Source: Reichenbachiella agariperforans
GTDB lineage: Bacteria; Bacteroidota; Bacteroidia; Cytophagales; Cyclobacteriaceae
NCBI RefSeq assembly: GCF_900142205.1
Contig: NZ_FRAA01000002.1
Location: forward strand, 432,282 to 496,281
Length of the DNA: 64,000 bases
Direction: 5' to 3'
The notes beneath the pieces were generated by a model, which was not told the DNA's origin, did no database searches, and saw only the letters and a list, made by a program, of their open reading frames with translations. Both the position numbers and the translations under genes were made by a program. This document shows positions 44,782-52,181 of the stretch, piece by piece. The number at the start of each line of letters is the position of its first letter. Position 1 is the first letter of the stretch.

Positions 44782-45215
44782 GATGTTGCCTTATTTTTTT
44801 CTCTATTGTCTAGGCCCAAATTGATGCGATACCATGCTTCTTCGTGCCCATAATAAAACAACAACTTAAGTGCTGATTCTATGAGTGCTATATAGGTTGC
44901 TTTTTCCATCGCATCATCATGACCTCCAAATATTAATAATGCAAGTACAAATGTAGTAGCAGATGCAATGACACGCCAGGTAATCGCCTTGGCTATATGC
45001 CTCATTTTGTTATTAAGCTTGGTGCTAACTTTGAACCAAACTCGCTCGTGCACATAATAAATTGCGATTTTGATCGTGGTTTCTGCTACTGTGAGCCATG
45101 ATGCCATGGCAATTTCAGCTTTGCCAAAAAAGATAAGTGTTAATGTAAAAGTCGTTGCTGACGCAATAACTCTCCAAGTTATACTTTTGGCAATATGCCT
45201 GACCCTACTGTCCAT
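44778..45215 (-). CDS. Tandem DUF2061 membrane protein
   Basis: 145 aa made of two copies of one unit: MDSRVRHIAKSITWRVIASATTF... at 1-70 and MRHIAKAITWRVIASATTF... at about 71-135, each with two hydrophobic segments and an ending of Y-x-H-E-x-x-W. DUF2061 proteins are small membrane proteins often found with sulfate-assimilation genes, but their activity is unproven. Here it is the first gene of the cys operon and overlaps cysC by 4 bp. The internal duplication points to a fused dimer. Confidence 0.85.
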   Translation of the reverse strand: MDSRVRHIAKSITWRVIASATTFTLTLIFFGKAEIAMASWLTVAETTIKIAIYYVHERVWFKVSTKLNNKMRHIAKAITWRVIASATTFVLALLIFGGHDDAMEKATYIALIESALKLLFYYGHEEAWYRINLGLDNREKNKATS

Positions 45216-45252
45216 TATTCGTATGATATTATTGTGAATTAAATTGAATTTT

Positions 45253-45323
45253 AAGAATTGCGCATGAATAGGTTATCAACAACAGAGTGTTGTAGACTCA
45301 TGGTACTTATAAATGCAATTCTT
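45253..45323 (-). other. Structured leader of the cys operon
   Basis: Transcription from the promoter candidate at 45361-45368 would give a leader of about 140 bases. AAGAATTGC (45253-45261) and GCAATTCTT (45315-45323) form a 9-bp closing stem, and ACAAC/GTTGT (45279-45283 / 45289-45293) an inner hairpin. I see no match to SAM, T-box or other familiar element. It may be a regulatory RNA structure; the fold was judged by eye only. Confidence 0.3.
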
Positions 45324-45360
45324 CTTCAAAACAGTCCTATTTGCAGGGTTAAATGCGCCG

Positions 45361-45392
45361 CAAAGCTAGCAACAATAATTGTATTCTTAAAA
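45361..45392 (-). promoter_or_regulatory. Promoter candidate for the DUF2061-cysCDN operon
   Basis: On the minus strand TAGCTTTG (45361-45368) matches the -7 consensus TAnnTTTG perfectly. TTTT lies 20 bp upstream in the -33 position (three of four to TTTG). It sits just after the end of the nucleotide-sugar dehydrogenase gene, so the cys genes can be transcribed on their own. Confidence 0.5.
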
Positions 45393-45404
45393 TCTATTCC
45401 CTTC

Positions 45405-46652
45405 CTACAAAAACCCGGAAACCAATCCTCGTGGCAAAATCCCTTTCACATCATAGATAAGGCTACTTTCAGATTGTTTCTCCCAATCAATTTCCGTAAA
45501 TTCTTGGTGAGCTACAGCCAATATCTGAGCACTATATTTTCCTGAAGCATCAGAAACCAACTCTATTCCATACTCTTCTTTCACTTCTGCAGCATCGGCT
45601 AGCGGATCAAAAACCTCTACTTGGATGTTGTACTCCTGTAGCTCTTCAATGATATCAATGACTCTAGTATTGCGTACATCAGGACAGTTTTCTTTGAAGG
45701 TAATGCCATATACCAGCACACGAGCATCCACCAACTCCACACGATTCTTTGTCATCAGCTTGATGACCTCCTGTGCGACGAACTTGCCCATGTTGCTATT
45801 GATGCGGCGACCTGCCAAGATCACTTCAGGCAAATAACCTACACTCTCTGCTTTGTGCGTCAAATAGTAAGGATCCACTCCGATACAATGCCCACCGACT
45901 AACCCTGGTTTGAATGGCAAGAAATTCCACTTGGTACCTGCGGCTTCTAGTACCTCAGCCGTATCGATATCCAGTCGGTTAAAAATTAATGCGAGTTCGT
46001 TGACAAAGGCAATGTTGATATCTCGCTGAGAGTTCTCGATCACTTTGGCTGCCTCAGCAACCTTAATAGAAGACGCACGGTACGTTCCTGCCGTAATAAA
46101 AGAGGCATAAAACGCATCGATACTAGCGGCAATTTCCTCCGTACTGCCACTTGTGACTTTCAAAATTTCTTTGACACCTCGCTCTTTGTCTCCAGGATTG
46201 ATGCGCTCTGGAGAATACCCTAGATAAAAATCTTGGTTGAAAATCAAACCAGATTCTCTCTCCAATATCGGTTTACAAATCTCATCTGTACATCCTGGAA
46301 ACACTGTGGACTCATAGACTACTATATCTCCCTTTTTGAGATACTTCCCTACCAAAACAGAAGCTTTCTCCACCAACGAAAGGTCTGGATTGTTGTTTTC
46401 ATCTATAGGTGTAGGAACGGTCACTATATAAAAGTTGGCAGATGCTAAATCCTGTGCTTCCGCACTAAAACGTACTGAAGATGAAGACAAGCCTTGCTGA
46501 CTCACCTCACCTGTTCGATCATGACCTGCCACCAATTCATCGATACGCTTTTGATTGATATCAAAACCAATCACCTCGTACTGTTCTGCTGCTGCGACTG
46601 CTAGCGGCAAGCCAACATAGCCTAAGCCAATAACGCCAACTTTTATATCCAT
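45405..46652 (-). CDS. UDP-N-acetylhexosamine 6-dehydrogenase (TviB/WbpO-type)
   Basis: 415 aa. [13 protein letters not shown] binds [21 protein letters not shown] includes the Cys-containing region, [13 protein letters not shown] and [16 protein letters not shown] are diagnostic of the group that oxidises UDP-GlcNAc or UDP-GalNAc to the uronic acid, rather than of UDP-glucose dehydrogenase. The catalytic Cys lies in [15 protein letters not shown]. It ends a minus-strand nucleotide-sugar operon. Which epimer it uses cannot be decided here. Confidence 0.9.
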   Translation of the reverse strand: MDIKVGVIGLGYVGLPLAVAAAEQYEVIGFDINQKRIDELVAGHDRTGEVSQQGLSSSSVRFSAEAQDLASANFYIVTVPTPIDENNNPDLSLVEKASVLVGKYLKKGDIVVYESTVFPGCTDEICKPILERESGLIFNQDFYLGYSPERINPGDKERGVKEILKVTSGSTEEIAASIDAFYASFITAGTYRASSIKVAEAAKVIENSQRDINIAFVNELALIFNRLDIDTAEVLEAAGTKWNFLPFKPGLVGGHCIGVDPYYLTHKAESVGYLPEVILAGRRINSNMGKFVAQEVIKLMTKNRVELVDARVLVYGITFKENCPDVRNTRVIDIIEELQEYNIQVEVFDPLADAAEVKEEYGIELVSDASGKYSAQILAVAHQEFTEIDWEKQSESSLIYDVKGILPRGLVSGFL

Positions 46653-46653
46653 T

Positions 46654-47595
46654 TTATTTCACTTTATCCTTAAAATACTCCAAAGTAGGCTTCAAACCTT
46701 CACTTCTTGAAAATTGCGGTGACCAACCCAAAAGCTCCTTTGCTTTGGTGATGTTCGGTTGACGCTGCTTCGGATCATCTGTTGGCAATGGCTTATAGAT
46801 AATCTTAGACTTGCTACCCGTCAATTTCAAAATTTCTTCCGCAAACTGATTGATCGTGATTTCATCTGGGTTGCCAATATTGACAGGGTCAGCACAATCA
46901 CTCAATAGCAATCGATAAATCCCCTCTACTAAGTCATCAACGTAGCAGAATGATCTCGTCTGCGAACCATCACCAAATGCGGTCAAATCTTCGCCTCTCA
47001 ATGCCTGCCCGATGAATGCTGGCAATACACGACCATCGTCCAATCGCATTCTTGGACCATAGGTATTAAATATTCTCACGATACGAGTCTCGACACCATG
47101 GAAAGTATGATACCCCATTGTCATGGCCTCTTGGAAACGCTTCGCCTCGTCGTATACTCCTCTTGGCCCGACAGGGTTTACATTACCCCAATAATCTTCC
47201 GTCTGTGGGTGAACCAAAGGGTCACCATATACCTCTGAAGTAGAAGCAATGAGCATTCTTGCTCCTTTAGCCTTAGCTAACCCTAACAAATTATGCGTAC
47301 CCAAGGAACCCACTTTCAAAGTCTGAATAGGCATCTTCAAATAATCGATCGGACTAGCTGGCGATGCAAAATGCATGATGTAATCCAAATCTCCTGGTAC
47401 ATGGACAAACTTCGACACGTCGTGATTGTAAAACTCGAAATCCTCTCTGTGAAACAAATGTTGAATATTGTCCAAAGAACCTGTAATCAGATTATCCATG
47501 GCAATCACGTGACACCCTTCCTTCAAAAAACGATCACAAAGATGTGAACCAAGGAATCCCGCTCCTCCTGTAATAAGTACTCTTTTCTTAGCCAT
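46654..47595 (-). CDS. UDP-glucuronate decarboxylase (UDP-xylose synthase type)
   Basis: 313 aa. [37 protein letters not shown] and [10 protein letters not shown] are hallmark segments of UXS enzymes, as are [10 protein letters not shown] and [14 protein letters not shown]. It converts UDP-glucuronate to UDP-xylose (or the 4-keto-pentose). It overlaps rfbC2 by 8 bp. No UDP-glucose dehydrogenase is present in the window to supply UDP-glucuronate, so that must come from another locus. Confidence 0.92.
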   Translation of the reverse strand: MAKKRVLITGGAGFLGSHLCDRFLKEGCHVIAMDNLITGSLDNIQHLFHREDFEFYNHDVSKFVHVPGDLDYIMHFASPASPIDYLKMPIQTLKVGSLGTHNLLGLAKAKGARMLIASTSEVYGDPLVHPQTEDYWGNVNPVGPRGVYDEAKRFQEAMTMGYHTFHGVETRIVRIFNTYGPRMRLDDGRVLPAFIGQALRGEDLTAFGDGSQTRSFCYVDDLVEGIYRLLLSDCADPVNIGNPDEITINQFAEEILKLTGSKSKIIYKPLPTDDPKQRQPNITKAKELLGWSPQFSRSEGLKPTLEYFKDKVK

Positions 47596-48151
47596 TGTAT
47601 TGAAAATTAAATGTTCTTTTAGTTAGTGGTTCGTATAGTTTATCCTTTTCCGAAAGGATAATTTCATTTTCTGGCAACTGCCATTCGATACCGATAGAAA
47701 TGTCGTTGTACATAACCCCACACTCGTGCTCTGGTGAGTAGTAGTCATCTATCGCATAAAAAATTTCTGCTGTCTCAGATAACACCAAAAAACCGTGAGC
47801 AAAACCCTTTGGCACAAATAGTTGATTCTTTTTCTCTTGACTAATCACCTCCGAATAATATTGACCATAGGTCGGAGAGCCTTCTCTCAAGTCTACAATC
47901 ACATCTTGAATCTCTCCCTGAGTCACGCCGACTAGTTTAGCTTGGCTAGAAGGCATTTCTTGAAAATGAAGCCCCCTTAGTACCCCTCTCACCGATCTAG
48001 AACTATTAAACTGGATAGGCTTAAAGTCAACCCCAGTTAACTTTTTAAAGTTACGAGCATTGAACCATTCGAAGAAATATCCCCGGTTGTCATTAAACAG
48101 TTTCGGTTGTAGAGAATACGCTCCCTGTAAATGTAAAGGCTTAATCTCCAT
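47588..48151 (-). CDS. rfbC: dTDP-4-dehydrorhamnose 3,5-epimerase (second copy)
   Basis: 187 aa. [20 protein letters not shown] and [10 protein letters not shown] show a complete cupin epimerase. It differs from the first copy in length and in many positions, so it is an older paralogue, not a recent duplicate. It follows rfbA2 by 4 bp and overlaps the UXS gene. No rfbB or rfbD accompanies it. Confidence 0.93.
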   Translation of the reverse strand: MEIKPLHLQGAYSLQPKLFNDNRGYFFEWFNARNFKKLTGVDFKPIQFNSSRSVRGVLRGLHFQEMPSSQAKLVGVTQGEIQDVIVDLREGSPTYGQYYSEVISQEKKNQLFVPKGFAHGFLVLSETAEIFYAIDDYYSPEHECGVMYNDISIGIEWQLPENEIILSEKDKLYEPLTKRTFNFQYNG

Positions 48152-48155
48152 TCTT

Positions 48156-49016
48156 TCAATTCAATAATTTCATCAAATACTCTCCATAACCACTTTTAAC
48201 CAATGGAGTTGCCAATTGCTCTAGTTGAACCCCATCTATATAGCTCATCTTATAAGCCACCTCCTCTATGCATCCAATTTTGAGGCCTTGTCTATCTTCT
48301 ATCACCTGTACAAAGGAACCCGCCTGCATCAGCGATGCAAAAGTACCCGTATCCAACCAAGCAGTCCCTCTGTCCAATATCTCAACACTCAGCTGATTTT
48401 GTTTCAAATATTCATTATTGACCGATGTGATCTCTAATTCTCCTCTTGAACTTGGTTTGATCGACTGGCTAATTTCTACCACTTGATTATCATAGAAGTA
48501 GAGTCCTGGTACTGCATAATTAGACTTAGGTCGCTCTGGTTTTTCGACAATCGATATCGCCTTCTTGTTGTCATCAAATTCCACCACTCCGTAGCGCTCA
48601 GGGTCATTGACATGATAAGCAAATACGAGCCCTCCGGTGACATCACTTGCCGCCTGTAGTTTCTTAGAAAGGCCTGAAGCATAAAATATGTTGTCGCCTA
48701 GCACCAAAGCCACCTTGTCCTGTCCAATAAAATCTTTGCCAATGATAAATGCCTGTGCTAACCCTTCAGGCTTTTCTTGCACCGCATATTCAAACCTACA
48801 CCCCAAATTCTTTCCGTCTCCTAGCAAGTCCCTAAATAAAGGGAGGTCTCGTGGTGTAGATATGATGAGAATCTCTCGAATCCCCGCCAACATCAAAGTA
48901 GACAAGGGATAATAAATCATTGGTTTATCATATACAGGCAGTATTTGCTTGCTAACCGAATAGGTCAAAGGGTGTAATCTAGTTCCTGAGCCCCCCGCTA
49001 GGATAATTCCTTTCAT
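48156..49016 (-). CDS. rfbA: Glucose-1-phosphate thymidylyltransferase (second copy)
   Basis: 286 aa, alignable without gaps to the first RfbA at 35142-36002, with identical [27 protein letters not shown] and [12 protein letters not shown]. Base composition is higher in GC than the first copy. It would supply dTDP-glucose independently of the large operon. It lies 15 bp after the uronate epimerase gene. Confidence 0.96.
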   Translation of the reverse strand: MKGIILAGGSGTRLHPLTYSVSKQILPVYDKPMIYYPLSTLMLAGIREILIISTPRDLPLFRDLLGDGKNLGCRFEYAVQEKPEGLAQAFIIGKDFIGQDKVALVLGDNIFYASGLSKKLQAASDVTGGLVFAYHVNDPERYGVVEFDDNKKAISIVEKPERPKSNYAVPGLYFYDNQVVEISQSIKPSSRGELEITSVNNEYLKQNQLSVEILDRGTAWLDTGTFASLMQAGSFVQVIEDRQGLKIGCIEEVAYKMSYIDGVQLEQLATPLVKSGYGEYLMKLLN

Positions 49017-49031
49017 AGTTAGCGTTAGGTT

Positions 49032-50042
49032 TTAGGCCTTATAATATTCTTTGTACCAATCAATGAAAGCTCCTATTCCTTCTTCGATCGTGGTATTAGG
49101 TTTATACCCAACATCTTTCATAAGAGCGTCCACATTGGCATAGGTATCAGGTACATCTCCAGGTTGCAGCGGCATCAAATTCATTTTGGCTTTGATACCC
49201 AGTTTCGCTTCAATCGCTTTGATGAAATCCATCAACTCTACCGGCTCGTTGTTGCCAATATTATATACTTTGTATGGAGCATAACTGGACGAAGGGTCAG
49301 GGTGAGATCCATCCCAATCTCTATTCTTCTTAGCTGGTTTTTTTAATAATCGATAAACCCCCTCGACAATATCTCCAACATAAGTGAAATCTCTTTTCAT
49401 TTTTCCCTCGTTGAAAACATTGATTTCTTCTCCTGCCAATATCGCTTTGGTGAATAAAAACAGAGCCATATCTGGTCGACCCCATGGGCCATATACTGTG
49501 AAGAATCTCAGTCCCGTCACTGGCAGGTCAAACAAAGACGCATAGGAATGCGCGATCAACTCGTTGGATTTTTTTGTTGCCGCATATAGAGACATCGGAT
49601 GATCCACATTGTCTCGTACCGAAAAAGGCATGTTCTCATTGGCTCCATATACCGAACTCGAAGAGGCAAACAGAAACTGCTTTACTTTATGATTCTTGCT
49701 AATTTCAATAATATTGGCAAAGCCGACCAAGTTAGCATTGACATAGGCTGCTGGATTCTCAATCGAATACCGAACCCCAGCTTGAGCAGCTAAATTAACG
49801 ACATAGTCCACTGTGTTTTCAGTGAAAACTTGCTCCAAACCAGTTTTGTCTTCTAGACCGATTTGATAAAAAGAAAACTGATCGTACGCTTCTAATTGAG
49901 CTAATCTTGCTTTTTTCAGATTGACATCATAGTAATCATTCAGATTGTCTACACCGATGACTTTGTAACCATCATCAAGCAATCGTTTCGAAAGGTGGTA
50001 GCCGATAAATCCGGCACTGCCAGTTACGAGTATAGTTTCCAT
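49032..50042 (-). CDS. UDP-glucuronate 4-epimerase-like NAD-dependent epimerase
   Basis: 336 aa. VTGSAGFIGYHLSKRLL, AAQAGVRYSIENPAAYV, SSSSVYGANENMPF and YAATKKSNELIAHSY are typical of the CapI/LpsL group that interconverts UDP-glucuronate and UDP-galacturonate; GLRFFTVYGPWGRPDMA supports this. It is first in the second nucleotide-sugar operon, behind a good promoter candidate at 50067-50097. Confidence 0.9.
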   Translation of the reverse strand: METILVTGSAGFIGYHLSKRLLDDGYKVIGVDNLNDYYDVNLKKARLAQLEAYDQFSFYQIGLEDKTGLEQVFTENTVDYVVNLAAQAGVRYSIENPAAYVNANLVGFANIIEISKNHKVKQFLFASSSSVYGANENMPFSVRDNVDHPMSLYAATKKSNELIAHSYASLFDLPVTGLRFFTVYGPWGRPDMALFLFTKAILAGEEINVFNEGKMKRDFTYVGDIVEGVYRLLKKPAKKNRDWDGSHPDPSSSYAPYKVYNIGNNEPVELMDFIKAIEAKLGIKAKMNLMPLQPGDVPDTYANVDALMKDVGYKPNTTIEEGIGAFIDWYKEYYKA

Positions 50043-50066
50043 TTATTTCCTTATACTAAATAAACA

Positions 50067-50097
50067 CAATGCTAAGGGGATTGACCCGCAATCCAAA
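50067..50097 (-). promoter_or_regulatory. Promoter of the second nucleotide-sugar operon with an inverted repeat in the spacer
   Basis: On the minus strand TTTG (50094-50097) lies 19 bp upstream of TAGCATTG (50067-50074), seven of eight to TAnnTTTG. Inside the spacer GGATTG-N5-CAATCC (50078-50094) forms a 6-bp inverted repeat. The start point would be near 50062, giving a leader of about 20 bases. The repeat is well placed to be a repressor site. Confidence 0.5.
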
Positions 50098-50139
50098 GCT
50101 TTAAATTATCAAAGTGAAAAGTTATAGCAAATCTTGCTC

Positions 50140-50147
50140 TAAATTTG
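50140..50147 (+). promoter_or_regulatory. -7 element candidate for the ccm operon
   Basis: TAAATTTG is a perfect match to TAnnTTTG and ends 9 bp before the ccmB ATG at 50157, which would give a very short leader. No TTTG is found 17-23 bp upstream, so the assignment is weak. Confidence 0.3.
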
Positions 50148-50156
50148 CGTCCTGTT

Positions 50157-50822
50157 ATGCTCAAAGAGATCAAAGCACTGCTGTGGAAAGATATCGTACT
50201 CGAATGGAGGCACAAATATGCCCTCAACGGCATACTGCTGTATACTTTTTCTACGATCTTTATCTGTTACCTATCCTTCGAGGTGCTACATGCCAGAGTC
50301 GATCAGTTCAGCTGGAATGCGCTCTACTGGATCATCATCCTGTTCACCTCCATCAGCACAGTCGCCAAAAGCTTCATCCAAGAAAAGGAAGGTCGGCAGC
50401 TCTACTACTTCAACCTAGTCCGCCCACAAAGCATCATCCTCTCCAAAATCATCTACAACTCTGGCTTGCTAGTGTTACTTGCTGTTTTGGCTTTCGGTGT
50501 GTTTAGCCTTGTGCTCGGCAATCGTGTCCAAGACCCCGGTTTCTTTGTACTCATCATATTAGCGGGTACGGTTGGGTTCGCCACGACACTCTCGCTGATG
50601 TCTGGGATCGCCTCCAAGGCCGACAACAACGGCATGCTCATGGCTATCCTTTCCTTCCCAGTCATCATTCCAGTCTTACTCATGATTATTAAGCTTTCGC
50701 GAAATGCAATAGATGGGATTGCACGCTCCGAAAGTCTCGATGAGTTACTAACTTTGCTCGCAATTGATATGATCGTAGGGACGCTGGCCTATCTGCTGTT
50801 TCCCTACTTATGGAGAAGCTAA
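50157..50822 (+). CDS. ccmB: Heme exporter subunit CcmB
   Basis: 221 aa from ATG 50157 (MLKEIKALLWKDIVLEWRHK); a TTG four codons upstream is less likely. Six hydrophobic segments and the CcmB-type N-terminus are visible. CcmB is the membrane part of the CcmABC complex that loads heme onto CcmE. The ATPase gene ccmA is not adjacent and must lie elsewhere. One base separates it from ccmC. Confidence 0.93.
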   Translation: MLKEIKALLWKDIVLEWRHKYALNGILLYTFSTIFICYLSFEVLHARVDQFSWNALYWIIILFTSISTVAKSFIQEKEGRQLYYFNLVRPQSIILSKIIYNSGLLVLLAVLAFGVFSLVLGNRVQDPGFFVLIILAGTVGFATTLSLMSGIASKADNNGMLMAILSFPVIIPVLLMIIKLSRNAIDGIARSESLDELLTLLAIDMIVGTLAYLLFPYLWRS

Positions 50823-50823
50823 T

Positions 50824-51492
50824 ATGTTTTCAATTAAAAAATCTTGGTGGAAAATCTTGGGTGTGCTGCTCACGGCCTACGCCCTCTTGGGCGGGTTACT
50901 GATGGAGGTTCCCCGTCTTGCCATCCTCAACGAGACCATTCGAAACCTGTACTACCACGTCACCATGTGGTTTGGGATGATCATCCTGCTGACAGGATCC
51001 CTAGTCTATTCGCTCCGATACCTGTCGAGCAAAAATGAGCACTTTGACATCCGAGCCGAAGCGTATGCCAAAGCAGGTTGTCTATTCGGTGTGCTCGGTA
51101 TCGTGACTGGCATGGTCTGGGCTCGATACACCTGGGGAGAGTTCTGGAGTGGAGACCCAAAGCAAAACGCTTCTGCGATCGCACTGCTGATCTACTTTGC
51201 CTATTTCATCCTCCGCAGTTCTTTCGAAGATCCCCAACAACGCAGCAGAATCTCTGCGGTCTACAACATCTTCGCGTACTTCGCGATGATCCCGCTGCTG
51301 TTCATTCTACCACGCCTGACCGATTCCATGCATCCAGGCAACGGTGGCAACCCTGGTTTCAACTATTTTGACCTAGACGGAAAACTAAGAATGATATTTT
51401 ACCCAGCCATCATCGGCTGGACACTCATGGGCGTATGGTTTGCCTCGATCAAAATCCGTATTCAAGACATTCGCCTCACACAAGACCTTTGA
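50824..51492 (+). CDS. ccmC: Cytochrome c biogenesis protein CcmC/CcsA family
   Basis: 222 aa, six membrane segments. WGEFWSGDPKQNASAIALL is the tryptophan-rich WWD motif (about residues 101-120), which handles heme on the periplasmic side; flanking His residues in YYHVTMWFGM and later segments serve as axial ligands. CcmC attaches heme to CcmE. It lies between ccmB and the small ccmD-like gene. Confidence 0.93.
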   Translation: MFSIKKSWWKILGVLLTAYALLGGLLMEVPRLAILNETIRNLYYHVTMWFGMIILLTGSLVYSLRYLSSKNEHFDIRAEAYAKAGCLFGVLGIVTGMVWARYTWGEFWSGDPKQNASAIALLIYFAYFILRSSFEDPQQRSRISAVYNIFAYFAMIPLLFILPRLTDSMHPGNGGNPGFNYFDLDGKLRMIFYPAIIGWTLMGVWFASIKIRIQDIRLTQDL

Positions 51493-51499
51493 TGATCAC

Positions 51500-51757
51500 A
51501 TGAAAAAATTACTTTTTGTACTCCTCCTCACACTGAGCCTGCAGGCTGCAGCCCAAGATGAAAAATACCAAGTCACCGAAGGCGACTACACCAATCAACG
51601 GGTGGAAATGGCGGATACCATGCGACAAAGCGGTAAGATTTACGTAGTAGTTGCGGTGGTAATGACCATCTTTGCAGGCATGGTGATTTACCTCGTCCGT
51701 CTGGACAAAAAAGTCACCAAACTCGAAGACGAATTGACAGAAGCAAAGCAGGATTGA
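51500..51757 (+). CDS. CcmD-family small membrane protein
   Basis: 85 aa from ATG 51500 (MKKLLFVLLLTLSLQAAAQ, a signal peptide), with one membrane helix (about 48-67) followed by a charged helix KKVTKLEDELTEAKQ. CcmD proteins release CcmE from CcmABC. The cleavable-looking leader is longer than in enteric CcmD. It sits exactly between ccmC and ccmE, which is the main support. Confidence 0.8.
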   Translation: MKKLLFVLLLTLSLQAAAQDEKYQVTEGDYTNQRVEMADTMRQSGKIYVVVAVVMTIFAGMVIYLVRLDKKVTKLEDELTEAKQD

Positions 51758-51758
51758 T

Positions 51759-52172
51759 ATGAAGAAGTCTCATATTTTTGGAATCGTAGTGATCGCAGCA
51801 GCCATCATGGTGATCATCTCTACCGCTGGAGACGCCAGTACTTATGTCGGATTTGACGATGCACGTGCCATGGCAGAGGATGGTGACAGCAAGAAAATCC
51901 ACGTGGTAGGTCAGCTCAAAAAAGATGCGCACGGTGAGATCGTCGGCATCCAAGATTCTCCCAACAAACTGGCCTTCTCTTTTGTCCTCGTGGACAACAA
52001 CAACGAAGAACAACGCGTATATTTCAATGAACCCATGCCAGCGGACTTTCTACGATCAGAGCAGGTCGTGGTAGTTGGCAACTTCCAAAACGACCATTTT
52101 CTCGCATCTAAAATATTGATGAAGTGCCCTTCCAAATATCAGGAAGAAACCATCGAAGTGAACGACGTTTAA
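51759..52172 (+). CDS. ccmE: Cytochrome c maturation heme chaperone CcmE, CxxxY type
   Basis: 137 aa. An N-terminal anchor (about 5-23) precedes the OB-fold (FSFVLVDNNNEEQRVYF, VVVVGNFQNDHFLASKILMK). The heme-binding residue of enteric CcmE is His in HDENY; here the segment reads CPSKY with Cys123 and Tyr127, that is CxxxY. This is the variant known from archaea and some bacteria whose System I lacks CcmH. No ccmH-like gene is found here, in agreement. Confidence 0.93.
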   Translation: MKKSHIFGIVVIAAAIMVIISTAGDASTYVGFDDARAMAEDGDSKKIHVVGQLKKDAHGEIVGIQDSPNKLAFSFVLVDNNNEEQRVYFNEPMPADFLRSEQVVVVGNFQNDHFLASKILMKCPSKYQEETIEVNDV

Positions 52173-52181
52173 TTTTCCCCT

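Noticed and set aside
45216-45360. Known riboswitch (SAM or T-box) in the cys leader
   Set aside because: I could not find the conserved core sequences of these elements; only generic stems are visible.
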